Below, in pieces: positions 19,978 through 29,166 of a DNA stretch of 64,000 bases. Source of the stretch: Rhodopseudomonas palustris. Lineage in GTDB: Bacteria > Pseudomonadota > Alphaproteobacteria > Rhizobiales > Xanthobacteraceae. The stretch spans positions 496,001-560,000 of the forward strand of contig NZ_CP019966.1 of assembly GCF_003031265.1 (NCBI RefSeq), written 5' to 3'. Within the stretch, counting starts at the first letter, position 1. Each line of letters opens with the position of its first letter. The notes beneath the pieces are model-generated. The model was not told where the DNA came from and did no database searches. It saw only the letters and a program-made list of their open reading frames with translations. The translations under genes and the position numbers were made by a program.

Positions 19978-20801
19978 CAATTATCCTTTCCCAACGCGCT
20001 CTCGTGCCAGCGCCGCAGCAGCAGATGCGACACCAGCGCCAGCAGCAGATAGATCACAATGCCCGCCGTCGACAGCAACAGCAATGCTGCGAACATGCGC
20101 GGAATGTTGAGCCGGTATCCGGATTCGGCAATCCGGTAGGCGAGGCCCGAGCCGGCGCCGGCCGAACCGGCCGCGATCTCGGCGACCACGGCACCGATCA
20201 GCGACAGTCCGCCGGCGATGCGCAGGCCGCCGAGGATGTAAGGCAGCGCCGCCGGCAGCTTCAGCCGCAGCAGCGTCTGCCAGCGCGAGGCGCCGTACAG
20301 CCGGAACAGCCCGGCGAGATTGCGGTCGACCGAGTTGAGTCCGAGCGTGGTGTTGGACAGCACCGGAAAGAACGCCACGATCCAGGCGCAGACGATCACC
20401 GCGGTTTCCTGGGGCAGGTAGATCAGCAGCAGCGGCGCGATCGCGATCACCGGCGTGACCTGCAGCACCACCGCATAGGGGAACAGCGAATATTCGAGCA
20501 GTCGCGACTGGTTGAACAGCAGCGCCAGCGCGATGCCGCCGACCGCGGCGGCAACGAAGCCTTCCAGCGTGGTCCACAGCGTGGTCAGCAGCGAGCCGAA
20601 CAGCACCGGCCAGTCCTGCATCAGCGTCGAAGCCACCAGCACCGGGCCCGGCAGCACGTAAGGCGGGATCTGATTGAGCCTGACGATCAGGTCCCACGCG
20701 ACGATCGCAGCGATCAGCACCACGATCGGCAGCGCGACCCGGAGCCCGGCGCGGGCGCCAAGCGGAGAAGCGTCGTCACGTGAGGTGGGCAGGGCGCTCA
20801 T
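19977..20801 (-). CDS. ABC transporter permease (nitrate/sulfonate/taurine or NMT1 type)
   Basis: 274-residue inner-membrane permease with six hydrophobic helices and the EAA-type cytoplasmic loop (YGASRWQTLLRLKLPAALPYI) that docks on the ATPase. It belongs to the BPD_transp_1 family of importers. ATG 20801 overlaps the ATPase stop by four bases (ATGA), which fixes the start although the frame is open 83 codons further up. It is the second component of a four-gene operon with ATPase, binding protein and dehydrogenase. Confidence 0.92.
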   Translation of the reverse strand: MSALPTSRDDASPLGARAGLRVALPIVVLIAAIVAWDLIVRLNQIPPYVLPGPVLVASTLMQDWPVLFGSLLTTLWTTLEGFVAAAVGGIALALLFNQSRLLEYSLFPYAVVLQVTPVIAIAPLLLIYLPQETAVIVCAWIVAFFPVLSNTTLGLNSVDRNLAGLFRLYGASRWQTLLRLKLPAALPYILGGLRIAGGLSLIGAVVAEIAAGSAGAGSGLAYRIAESGYRLNIPRMFAALLLLSTAGIVIYLLLALVSHLLLRRWHESALGKDN

Positions 20802-21628
20802 GCCCGCGCCTCGCGGGTGGTGGGGGTGCTTTCGCCTGTCGACGCGAGGGCGCGTGAAACCTCGCGGCACTGCGCCGCATAGTCGGCCGAGAGCCGGAAC
20901 TCCTCGCCGCGGGATGCCGGTGCCTCGATATCGAAGGAGGCCGCGATCCGGCCTGGGCGCGGCGTCATCACCACCACGCGCTGCGACAGATACACCGACT
21001 CGAACACCGAATGGGTGACGAACACCACCGTCATCTGCAGCTCTCGCCACAGCGCCAGCAGATCGTCATTGAGCCGAAACCGGGTGATCTCGTCGAGTGC
21101 GGCGAACGGCTCGTCCATCAGCAGGATGTCGGGCCTCGTCACCAGCGCGCGCGCCAGCGAGGCCCGCATCTTCATGCCGCCGGATAGTTCGCGCGGAAAC
21201 GCATCGGCGAACTCGGACAGGTCGACCCGGGCCAGCACCTCGTCGACGCGTCGGGCGATTTCGGCGCTGGCGACATGCGCCAGCTTCAGCGGCAACGCGA
21301 CGTTGTGGCGGATGCTTGCCCACGGCATCAGCGTCGGCTCCTGAAACACGAAGCCGATCGGATGTTCGCCGCGGCTGCGCGGCGACGCGGTGCCGACCTC
21401 GATCCGCCCCGAGGACGGCGCTGCCAATCCGGCGATCATCCGTAGCGCGGTCGACTTGCCGCATCCGGAGGGGCCGAGCAGCGACACGAACTCGCCGCGG
21501 CCGATATTGAGGTCGATCGGGCCGAGCGCCAGCGTGCCGGTACGGTAGGTCTTGGTGACGCCGCGCAGTTCGATCGCCGGCCCGGTGGCGCCGGCATCCG
21601 CAGCGGACGGTCGCGGCGATGAGGCCAT
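20798..21628 (-). CDS. ABC transporter ATP-binding protein (SsuB/TauB/NrtD type)
   Basis: 276-residue importer ATPase. Walker A is GPSGCGKS near residue 54, the Q-loop is FVFQEPTLMPW, the signature is LSGGMKMR and Walker B is DILLMDEPFAALDE. It energises uptake with the permease encoded next to it (4-bp overlap) and the binding protein encoded eight bases upstream of it. The substrate class follows the binding protein, an NMT1/THI5-like type. Confidence 0.93.
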   Translation of the reverse strand: MASSPRPSAADAGATGPAIELRGVTKTYRTGTLALGPIDLNIGRGEFVSLLGPSGCGKSTALRMIAGLAAPSSGRIEVGTASPRSRGEHPIGFVFQEPTLMPWASIRHNVALPLKLAHVASAEIARRVDEVLARVDLSEFADAFPRELSGGMKMRASLARALVTRPDILLMDEPFAALDEITRFRLNDDLLALWRELQMTVVFVTHSVFESVYLSQRVVVMTPRPGRIAASFDIEAPASRGEEFRLSADYAAQCREVSRALASTGESTPTTREARA

Positions 21629-21636
21629 GCGGCCGG

Positions 21637-22779
21637 CTATTTCTGCTTCGGGCGCAGGTCGACGCCGACGCCCTTGTTGATGAACTGCAGCGTATAGGCT
21701 TTGCGGAAGTCGAGGCCGCGCGTCACCACGCCGGCCCGCGCCATCTTGTCGAAGAACGAGGCGTAGCGTTCGTCGTTCATCGCGCCGATGCCATTCTTGA
21801 TGGCGTCTCCGGAATCGACGATGCCGTATTGCTTCATCTTGTCGACCGAATAGGCGAGCATCTCGTCGGTCATTTCCGGATTGAGCTGCTTGATCATCGC
21901 ATTGCCGGCGGAATTGTCGCCGTACAGATAATTGTACCAGCCGATGATCGAAGCGTCGACGAAGCGCTGGATCATGTCGGGATTCTTATCGATCAGATCG
22001 CGGCGGGTCTCGATCAGCGTCGAGTAGCCATTCAGCCCGTAGTCGGCGAGCAGCAGCACGCTCGGCTTGAACTTTGCCGCCTGCTCCACGGTGAACGGCT
22101 CGGAGGTGACGTAGCCCTGCATCGCGCTGCGCCGGTCGATGATGAACGGCTGCGGGTTGAAGGTGTAGGGTTTCACCTTGGCTTCGCTGAAGCCGTATTC
22201 GGATTTCAGCCACTGGAAGTAGCTGGTGATACCCTCCTTGGAGACGAACAGCGTCAGCGGCTTCAGATCGTCCAGCGTTTCGATCTTCGACTCCGGGTGC
22301 GACACGAACACCTGCGGGTCTTTCTGGAAGATCGCCGCGATCGCCACCACCGGCACGTTGGTGGCCACCGCGTCGAACGACTGCAGCGTGTTGGCGGTCA
22401 TGAAGAAGTCGAGCTTGCCGGCGATCAGCAGCGCCCGATTGTTCACGTTGGGACCGCCCGGCACGATGCTGACGTCGAGGCCGTAGGTCTTGTAGGTGCC
22501 GTCCGCGACCGCCTGGAAGAACCCGCCGTGCTCGCCTTCGGCCACCCAATTGGTGCCGAACGACACCTTGTCGAAGCCGCCTTCGGGCACTTTGCGGACC
22601 GGCTGCACCTTCGGCGGCTGCGGCTTCTTCGGCCGGGGCGGGGGCGGCGGTTCCGGCGGCTTTTCGACGGGTTTTTCGGCGCCATGGCCGTGGCCGGAGG
22701 CATGAACGGGAGAAGCCAGCGCCACTCCCACCGCCAACAGTACCCCGGTTAACGCTCGCAGCAGGAAAGCGGGGCTCAT
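21637..22779 (-). CDS. ABC transporter substrate-binding protein, NMT1/THI5-like
   Basis: 380-residue periplasmic binding protein. A signal peptide (about residues 1-27, ending in PVHASG) is followed by HGHG and an unusual linker of about 35 residues rich in Pro, Lys and Glu, then an NMT1/SsuA-like domain starting at VSFGTNWVAEGEHGGFFQA with the later PGGPNVNNRALLIAGKLDFFM. Relatives bind pyrimidine (HMP), sulfonates or aromatic compounds. ATG 22779 is preceded by GGAG; an ATG ten codons upstream has no ribosome site. It starts the ABC operon, divergent from a creatininase-family gene. Confidence 0.9.
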   Translation of the reverse strand: MSPAFLLRALTGVLLAVGVALASPVHASGHGHGAEKPVEKPPEPPPPPRPKKPQPPKVQPVRKVPEGGFDKVSFGTNWVAEGEHGGFFQAVADGTYKTYGLDVSIVPGGPNVNNRALLIAGKLDFFMTANTLQSFDAVATNVPVVAIAAIFQKDPQVFVSHPESKIETLDDLKPLTLFVSKEGITSYFQWLKSEYGFSEAKVKPYTFNPQPFIIDRRSAMQGYVTSEPFTVEQAAKFKPSVLLLADYGLNGYSTLIETRRDLIDKNPDMIQRFVDASIIGWYNYLYGDNSAGNAMIKQLNPEMTDEMLAYSVDKMKQYGIVDSGDAIKNGIGAMNDERYASFFDKMARAGVVTRGLDFRKAYTLQFINKGVGVDLRPKQK

Positions 22780-22908
22780 GGTTGGACTCCGTCGTTCATT
22801 TTGGCCCATGATGGCGGCATCAGGGCGGCGCGGATTCGAGCGTTTCAGGATTGATAGCGAAACAATGCCGGCATTTGAACCACTTCTCCGTCACCCCGCA
22901 TTTCGCCG

Positions 22909-23721
22909 ATGACCAAGCTGCCGCCCCGCGACTGGAGCGCGATTTACTGGCCGGAGATCACCGGAGCTGATCCGTCGCGCTGGATCGCAGTGCTGCCGCT
23001 CGCCGCGATCGAGCAGCACGGGCCGCATCTGCCGCTGTCGACCGACGTCACCATTGCGGAAGCCTACCTGGCGCGGGTGAGAGATCGCCTGCCGGACGAC
23101 ATTCCCGCGACGTTCCTCCCGGTGCAGGCGATCGGTCTGTCGACCGAACATCTGTCGTTTCCGGGCACGCTGACGCTGTCGACCGAGACCGCGCTGAAGC
23201 TGTGGACCGAGATCGGCGACAGCATCGCCCGGGCGGGTGTGCGCAAGCTGGTGATGGTGACCAGCCATGGCGGCAACAGCGCCGCGATGGGTCTGGTGGC
23301 CCAAGAGCTGCGCGTCCGGCACCGGATGTTGGTGGTGACCACCGGCTGGGCGCGGTTCGGCGTGCCCGACGGGCTATTCGCCGCCGACGAGCTGCGCCAC
23401 GGCATCCATGGCGGCGCGACCGAGACCTCGATCATGCTGGCGCACGCGCCGGAGCTGGTGCGGGCCGATCGGGTCGCGAACTTCCGCCCGGCGAGCGTGG
23501 CGATGGAGCAGACCTATCGTTGGTTGTCGGCGCAGCGGCCGGCGCCGTTTGCCTGGGCGGCCGAAGACCTGCATCCGAGCGGCGCCATCGGCGACGCCTC
23601 CGCAGCCACTGCCGAGAAGGGACGGCGGCTGCTCGACCATGGAGCCGGCGCATTCTGCGAGCTGCTGGCCGACATGCACCGCTTCGATCTCGCCGCGCTG
23701 TCGACCAAACCCTCCGCCTGA
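22909..23721 (+). CDS. Creatininase-family amidohydrolase
   Basis: 270-residue metal-dependent hydrolase. The metal-binding residues are visible in PLAAIEQHGPHLPLSTD near residue 30, SHGGNSAAM near residue 120 and HGGATETS near residue 165. The family opens cyclic amides (creatinine), removes formyl groups in riboflavin/F420 routes, or acts in mycofactocin and other pathways, so the substrate is open. It is transcribed away from the ABC importer operon with 129 nt between starts, which suggests that it acts on the imported compound. Confidence 0.9.
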   Translation: MTKLPPRDWSAIYWPEITGADPSRWIAVLPLAAIEQHGPHLPLSTDVTIAEAYLARVRDRLPDDIPATFLPVQAIGLSTEHLSFPGTLTLSTETALKLWTEIGDSIARAGVRKLVMVTSHGGNSAAMGLVAQELRVRHRMLVVTTGWARFGVPDGLFAADELRHGIHGGATETSIMLAHAPELVRADRVANFRPASVAMEQTYRWLSAQRPAPFAWAAEDLHPSGAIGDASAATAEKGRRLLDHGAGAFCELLADMHRFDLAALSTKPSA

Positions 23722-24095
23722 GGGTGTCCGCCGAGCCCATCGGCGGGGTCGCTATGCTGGGTTGCGTCGCTGCTCGCCTGCGCCGTGCCCGGCCGACCGG
23801 CTCTTCCTCTGATACCACTCGATCTTTTGAGGCCGGGAGGCCGCCGGCCTCACGCGCACCTCATCAACGGCAGTAAGTTACCGTGCCATCTGGACTTTGA
23901 GGAATTCCAGACTGGCGCTGTCCTGCTCCCGACGCTTCGAGTTGTGTGCGGTAGATGGCGCTTTTGCGTGTCGCCGGCCCTCATAAGCTGACACTGCTTC
24001 CGACTTTCGTCAGGTTGCGAACGACATTCAGATGCCGTCGGGGTGATGAGGCGCGACCAATCGCCGCGCGATCTTTTGCGTTCCAGGTGAGCTTG
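23722..24095. other. 374-nt non-coding gap with two hairpins
   Basis: No convincing gene. A 7-bp hairpin (23728-23734 with 23740-23746) just after the creatininase stop may end its transcript. A perfect 8-bp hairpin (23829-23836 with 23844-23851) lies further on. The last part should hold the promoter of the porin fusion, with AGGTGA as its ribosome site. Confidence 0.5.
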
Positions 24096-26165
24096 ATGAC
24101 TGTTCGACGATGCCCCGCCAGCCCGATTTCGGACCGCCGCGACCTCGCCTCGCGTGAGCTGTGCCCTCCGCACAATCGGACCTTTCGGCGTCCGTCCGCC
24201 TCGACGCTGATCGCCGGCGCGGCGACCGCCGCCGCGTTGTTGCTGCCCCAGGGCGCAGCCGCGGGCGGCATTGGCAAGCCGCGGCCGGACCCGGCGTATG
24301 ACTGGAGCGGGTTCTACGTCGGTGCCCATGCGGGTTACGTCCGCGGCCATGCCGGCGCGACGCTGCAGGACGCGAATTCTATTGCGCAGAACAGCAACGG
24401 CGCCGGCGGCGCCACTGCGGGCGCCCAGGCGGGCTACAATTTCGTCACCGGATCGAACCTGCTGCTCGGTGTCGAAGCCGACATCTCGTTTCCGAGCTAT
24501 CTGCCGCAGAACGCGGTGCTGTCGGAGTTCGACAACGGCGCTGCCAACACGCTGCAGCACCTCGACTATTACGGCACGGTCCGCGCCCGGCTCGGCGTCA
24601 TCGCCGGCCGATGGCTCGGTTACGTCACCGGCGGCCTCGCCTTCGAGCACGAGCGCTATCTCACCGACCCCGACGTCGGCCGCGTGATGAACGCGCGGAT
24701 CGGCTGGGCGGCGGGTGCCGGCGTCGAATACGGCTTCACGCCGAACTGGAGCGCGCGGATCGAATATCTCTACAGCCAGTATCAGAACGCCACCGTCGCG
24801 CTGCCGACCGGCGCGAGCTACGCGACGTCGCTGAACCTGCAGGCCGTGCGTGTCGGCGTGAACCGCAAGATCGACTGGTTCGGCACCGGCAGCGCCGACA
24901 CCTTCCCGTCGCTCGCCGCGGTGGCCGATCCGGAGACCGATCGCTGGGAGCTCCACGGCCAGACCACCTTCATCGGGCAGGGCTATCCGTCGTTCCGGGC
25001 ACCCTATAGCGGCACCAACAGCCTGTTTCCCGGCGCGCAGTTCAAGAACACCTGGAGCACCAGCCTGTTCGCCAATGTCCGGCTGTGGGACGGCGGCGAG
25101 TTCTATTTCAACCCGGAATTCCTGCAGGGTTACGGGCTCAGCGACACCGTCGGCGCCGGCGGCTTCCCGAACGGCGAAGCGCAAAAGTCCGGCTTCGCTT
25201 ATCCGCATTTCAGCCCGTCGCGGTTCTATCTGCGCCAGACCTTTGGGCTCGGCGGCGAGCAGGAACAACTGGCATCGAGCGGTTCGCAGCTCTCCGGCAA
25301 GGCCGACATCTCGCGGCTGACGCTGCAGGTCGGCCGCTTCAGCGTCATCGACGTGTTCGACGGCAACTCCTACGCGCATGATCCCCGCCGCGATTTCATG
25401 AACTGGTCGATCTGGGCCTCGGGCGCGTTCGACTACGCCGCCGACAAGCTCGGCCTCGGCTACGGCGCCACCGCCGAACTCAACCAGAAGCAATGGGCGA
25501 TCCGCGCCGGTTACTTCCTGGTCGACGCCGAATCCAATTCCAATAATTACGACATGAAGCTGCTCAGGCGCGGCGAATACGTCGCCGAGCTCGAGACCCG
25601 CTATTCGTTGTTCGGCCTTCCCGGCAAGCTGCGCACGCTGGGCTTCATCAACAGCACCTATTCGGGCAGCTATCGCGAGACACTGAACGATCCGTCGCTG
25701 AACCTCGACATCACTCAGACCCGCCGCGGCCGGATCAAATACGGCTACGCGCTCAACCTGGAGCAGGCGGTCACCGATGACATCGGCGTGTTCGGCCGCT
25801 GGAGCTGGAACGACGGCAAGAACGAGATCATGGCGTTCACCGATATCGACAGCAGCCTGTCGGGCGGCGTGTCGATCCGCGGCCAGCGCTGGGGGCGCCC
25901 CGACGACGTGATCGGCATCGCCGGCGCGCTCAACGGGTTGTCGCGCGATCACCGCGATTTCCTCGCCGCCGGCGGCCTCGGCCCGCTGATCGGCGACGGC
26001 GCACTCAACTATCGCCGCGAGCGGGTGTTCGAAAGCTACTACGCGCTGGCGCTCAACTCGTCGTGGACCGCGACCGCCGACTATCAGCTGATCGCCAACC
26101 CCGCCTACAACGCCGACCGCGGCCCGGTCTCGGTGTTCTCAGGCCGGGTGCACGGGGAGTTCTGA
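24096..26165 (+). CDS. Outer-membrane fusion: Omp25-like barrel plus OprB-like carbohydrate porin
   Basis: 689-residue exported protein. After an N-terminal basic and hydrophobic region (export signal ending near LLPQGAAAG, about residue 55) there is a domain like the Omp25/RopB eight-strand barrel (YDWSGFYVGAHAGYVRG through RIEYLYSQYQNATVAL and VGVNRKIDWF, about residues 65-260). A second domain of about 420 residues resembles the OprB carbohydrate-selective porin family (WELHGQTTFIGQGYPSFRAPYSG, WSTSLFANVRLWDG, ADISRLTLQVGRFSVIDVFDGNSYAHDPR), ending in the Phe typical of barrel proteins (HGEF). It probably passes sugars or other small solutes. I chose ATG 24096 over an ATG 47 codons upstream because AGGTGA precedes it and the signal is closer. 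Confidence 0.82.
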   Translation: MTVRRCPASPISDRRDLASRELCPPHNRTFRRPSASTLIAGAATAAALLLPQGAAAGGIGKPRPDPAYDWSGFYVGAHAGYVRGHAGATLQDANSIAQNSNGAGGATAGAQAGYNFVTGSNLLLGVEADISFPSYLPQNAVLSEFDNGAANTLQHLDYYGTVRARLGVIAGRWLGYVTGGLAFEHERYLTDPDVGRVMNARIGWAAGAGVEYGFTPNWSARIEYLYSQYQNATVALPTGASYATSLNLQAVRVGVNRKIDWFGTGSADTFPSLAAVADPETDRWELHGQTTFIGQGYPSFRAPYSGTNSLFPGAQFKNTWSTSLFANVRLWDGGEFYFNPEFLQGYGLSDTVGAGGFPNGEAQKSGFAYPHFSPSRFYLRQTFGLGGEQEQLASSGSQLSGKADISRLTLQVGRFSVIDVFDGNSYAHDPRRDFMNWSIWASGAFDYAADKLGLGYGATAELNQKQWAIRAGYFLVDAESNSNNYDMKLLRRGEYVAELETRYSLFGLPGKLRTLGFINSTYSGSYRETLNDPSLNLDITQTRRGRIKYGYALNLEQAVTDDIGVFGRWSWNDGKNEIMAFTDIDSSLSGGVSIRGQRWGRPDDVIGIAGALNGLSRDHRDFLAAGGLGPLIGDGALNYRRERVFESYYALALNSSWTATADYQLIANPAYNADRGPVSVFSGRVHGEF

Positions 26166-26196
26166 CGCGTCGTCATTGGTGCTGCGATGACGAGCG

Positions 26197-27828
26197 CTAA
26201 ACCACTGGCGCAAAGCTCTCCGCTCGGGCCATTGCCCAGGCCTGCTTGAAGCGGAGATCGTCGGTGCCCTCCAGCAGCTCGCCCGGACGCAGCGCCGGAT
26301 AGAGCTGTGCCAGCGAGATGACGTCCGACGGCGAGGTCCGCTGCGAGAAATGATAGGGGCGGATATCGCGCGGATGGTCGAGGCCGGCGGCGGCCACCAG
26401 TTCGGCGAGCGCCTGCAACGTCGCGCGGTGATAGTTGTAAACCCGCTCCAGCTTGTGCGGCACCACCAGCGCCCGGTAGCGCGACGGCTCCTGCGTGGTT
26501 ACGCCGGTCGGGCAGCGGTCGGTGTGACAGCTCAGCGATTGGATGCAGCCGAGCGCGAACATGAAGCCGCGCGCCGAGTTGCACCAGTCCGCGCCGAGCG
26601 CCATCGCGCGCGCGACGTCGAAGCCGGTGGCGATCTTGCCCGAGGCGCCGAGCTTGATGCGGTCGCGGGCGCCGATTCCGATCAGCGCGTTGTGCACGAA
26701 GCTGATGCCGTCGCGCATCGGCATGCCGAGGTGGTCCATGAATTCCAGCGGCGCGGCGCCGGTGCCGCCCTCCTTGCCGTCGACCACGATGAAGTCCGGA
26801 TAGATCCCGGTGGCGAGCATCGCCTTGCAGATCGCCAGAAATTCCCAGGGATGGCCGACGCAGAGCTTGAAGCCGGCCGGCTTGCCGCCGGCGAGGCGGC
26901 GCATCTCGGCGATGAACCGCATCATCTCGATCGGCGTCGAGAAAGCCTTGTGATAGGGCGGCGAGACGCAGTCTTCGTCCATGCCGACGCCGCGGATCTG
27001 CGCGATCTCCTCGGAGATCTTGGCCATCGGCAGCACGCCGCCATGGCCCGGCTTGGCGCCCTGGCTGACCTTCAGCTCGACCATCTTGATCTGGTCGTCG
27101 GCCGCGACGCGGGCGAACGCCTCGGGATCGAACTTTCCGTCGCGGGTGCGGCAGCCGAAGTAACCGGAGCCGATCTCCCAGATCAGGTCGCCGCCGTGCT
27201 CGCGATGATACGGGCTGACGCCGCCTTCGCCGGTGTCGTGCGCAAAGCCGCCCTTCTTGGCGCCGGCATTGAGGGCGCGGATCGCGTTCGGGCTCAACGC
27301 GCCGTAGCTCATCGCCGAGATGTTGAACACCGAGGCGGAATACGGCTTGGCGCAATCCGGTCCGCCGATCGTGATCCGGAACGGCTCTTCGGCGTGCGGC
27401 CGCGGCGCCACCGAGTGGTGCATCCACTCATAGCCGTCGCCATAGACATCTTTCTGAGTTCCGAACGGACGCTTATCGAGTTCCATCTTGGCGCGCTGAT
27501 AGATCAGCGCGCGGGTGTCGCGGCTGAACGGCTTGCCGTCCTTCTCGCTCTCAAAGAAGTACTGCCGCATCTCGGGGCGCATTTCTTCGAGCAGGAAGCG
27601 CAGATGGGCCGAGATCGGATAGTTGCGCAGCACCGCGTGACTGGTCTGCAGCAGATCGTGGATGCCGAGCAGCGTCAGCGCCCCGAACACCAGCAGCGGC
27701 ACCAGCACCACGCCGAATAGCGGCGTGTGGGCGTCGAACGCTGCGAGCGCGGCGAGGAGAGCGGTGAGGACGGCGCAGACAGTGAGAACGATGTAGCGCG
27801 GCGAGAGCGGAAGCAGCAGCGTTTCCAT
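26197..27828 (-). CDS. Membrane-anchored FMN-binding glutamate synthase-like protein
   Basis: 543-residue protein with two N-terminal hydrophobic segments (about residues 10-30 and 35-57) followed by a GltS-type FMN/2-oxoglutarate-binding barrel (SAMSYGALSPNAIRALNAGA, GKEGGTGAAPLEFMDHLG). The 3Fe-4S cysteine pattern of glutamate synthase is intact, C-x5-C-x4-C in LGCIQSLSCHTDRCPTG. It lacks the glutaminase and GXGXG domains, so it is not a full GOGAT. Stand-alone proteins of this type have poorly known functions. ATG 27828 is chosen; the frame is open 79 codons upstream into arginine-rich junk-like sequence. It is convergent with the porin gene and divergent from the ATP-grasp gene. Confidence 0.88.
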   Translation of the reverse strand: METLLLPLSPRYIVLTVCAVLTALLAALAAFDAHTPLFGVVLVPLLVFGALTLLGIHDLLQTSHAVLRNYPISAHLRFLLEEMRPEMRQYFFESEKDGKPFSRDTRALIYQRAKMELDKRPFGTQKDVYGDGYEWMHHSVAPRPHAEEPFRITIGGPDCAKPYSASVFNISAMSYGALSPNAIRALNAGAKKGGFAHDTGEGGVSPYHREHGGDLIWEIGSGYFGCRTRDGKFDPEAFARVAADDQIKMVELKVSQGAKPGHGGVLPMAKISEEIAQIRGVGMDEDCVSPPYHKAFSTPIEMMRFIAEMRRLAGGKPAGFKLCVGHPWEFLAICKAMLATGIYPDFIVVDGKEGGTGAAPLEFMDHLGMPMRDGISFVHNALIGIGARDRIKLGASGKIATGFDVARAMALGADWCNSARGFMFALGCIQSLSCHTDRCPTGVTTQEPSRYRALVVPHKLERVYNYHRATLQALAELVAAAGLDHPRDIRPYHFSQRTSPSDVISLAQLYPALRPGELLEGTDDLRFKQAWAMARAESFAPVV

Positions 27829-28123
27829 GGAATCCCCGCGGGGGTCGGCAGGACGGACGTTCGATCGGCCGCCGCAGCGGGGAGCCCCGTGCGTCTGAGT
27901 GCGGCGACCGGGCCGCGGTATAGCACGGCGCGCCGGCCTCGATAACCTCGGAGCTTCCGCGATCATTCGGTCACGCCGCGGTCGCAATCCTGTGACGATG
28001 GCTGGCGCCCGAGAGACGAGCGATGCGGTTCGGCTTGACATTTCGCCGCCGCAAAGCGATCCCACCGCGCGCCCGCCGGCAGCCGTCCGCCGCGCCGGTC
28101 ACCGCCTGTTGACGAGACCCCCG

Positions 28124-29074
28124 ATGCAATATGCCGACCGCGTGATCGTCCGGATCGTCAAAGACTATTGCGGCGCGCGCGGCGTCGACGTCACGCTCGG
28201 GCTCGACGGCTGGCTGATCGTGCTGAGCAAGGGGGACGCCCGGCATTTTATCTATGGTTACGATTTCGGTCTGAACAGCTCGGTGACGCATCGCCTCGCC
28301 AATGACAAGGCGGCGACCGCCGATATCCTCGGTGCGGCCGGCATTGCCTGCGTGCCGCACCGGCTGTTCATGAATCACGAGCACTTCAAGTACGTGCCGA
28401 GCAGCGGTCACTGGTCGGCGATGCTGGAGATGCTGCGCGCGCATCCGTCCGGGCTGGTGCTCAAGCCGAACGAGGGCACCTGCGGTCATCTGGTGTTCAA
28501 GGCGACGACGGAGCTCGAACTCGAACGGGCCGCCACCGCGATCTTCTCCGCCAATCAGAATCTGGCGATCGCGCCGTATTTCGATATCGCCCGCGAGGTT
28601 CGCGTCATCCTGCTCGATCGCGTGCCGCTGGTGGTTTACGAAAAGAAGCGGCCGGCGATCAGCGGCGACGGCGTGCGCAGCGCGTTGCAGCTTCTGCTCG
28701 ATGCTGTCCCGGCGGACCGGCTCGGCGCCGTGCTGGCGAACCTGCCGGCGGATCACGCTGCGCTTGATGCCGTGGTGCCGGCCGGCGCGCAGTTCCGGCT
28801 GGATTGGCGGCACAATCTCGAATTCGGCGCGGAGCCCGAACTGCTCGGCGATGGCGAGCTGCGCGACAGCTGCGTCGCGCTTGCGGCCGAAGCCGCCGGT
28901 GCGATCGGTCTTGGCTTCGGCGCGGTCGACGTGGTGTGGACCGCGCCAGGACCCCGCGTGCTCGAGATCAATTCGGGCGTGATGATCGAATCGCTCAGCC
29001 GCCGGTTTCCGGACATCGCCCGGCAGGTCTACACCCGCGCGCTCGATCGCGTGATGCAGGCGATGGCGGTCTGA
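28124..29074 (+). CDS. ATP-grasp enzyme, RimK-like
   Basis: About 316 residues with an ATP-grasp fold, the class that ligates a carboxylate to an amine or thiol through an acyl-phosphate. The ATP-binding strands are visible at HPSGLVLKPNEGTCGHLVFKA, and the metal-binding end is VLEINSGVMIESLSRRFPD, as in RimK and glutathione-synthetase-like proteins. The substrate is unknown. ATG 28124 is used because upstream sequence loses protein character, but an ATG at 27998 is in frame and neither has a good ribosome site. It is followed at 92 nt by an MDR oxidoreductase. Confidence 0.82.
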   Translation: MQYADRVIVRIVKDYCGARGVDVTLGLDGWLIVLSKGDARHFIYGYDFGLNSSVTHRLANDKAATADILGAAGIACVPHRLFMNHEHFKYVPSSGHWSAMLEMLRAHPSGLVLKPNEGTCGHLVFKATTELELERAATAIFSANQNLAIAPYFDIAREVRVILLDRVPLVVYEKKRPAISGDGVRSALQLLLDAVPADRLGAVLANLPADHAALDAVVPAGAQFRLDWRHNLEFGAEPELLGDGELRDSCVALAAEAAGAIGLGFGAVDVVWTAPGPRVLEINSGVMIESLSRRFPDIARQVYTRALDRVMQAMAV

Positions 29075-29166
29075 CAGCACAGCGTTCGGCGCCGCCGATT
29101 TCCTTTCGCTGCGGATCAACTAAGATCGCGTCGCGTCCGCATTCCCATCAAGCAACAAGGAAGCTC

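Noticed and set aside
22864..22875. Palindrome AATGCCGGCATT between the ABC operon and creatininase gene as an operator
   Set aside because: A 12-bp palindrome is expected about 15 times by chance in 64 kb, and there is no second copy or adjacent regulator.
23850..25952. A 700-codon open frame on the minus strand opposite the porin fusion
   Set aside because: Its translation is Arg/Ala/His-rich and without domains, as expected from the shadow frame of a high-GC gene; the plus strand encodes a clear signal peptide and barrel motifs.
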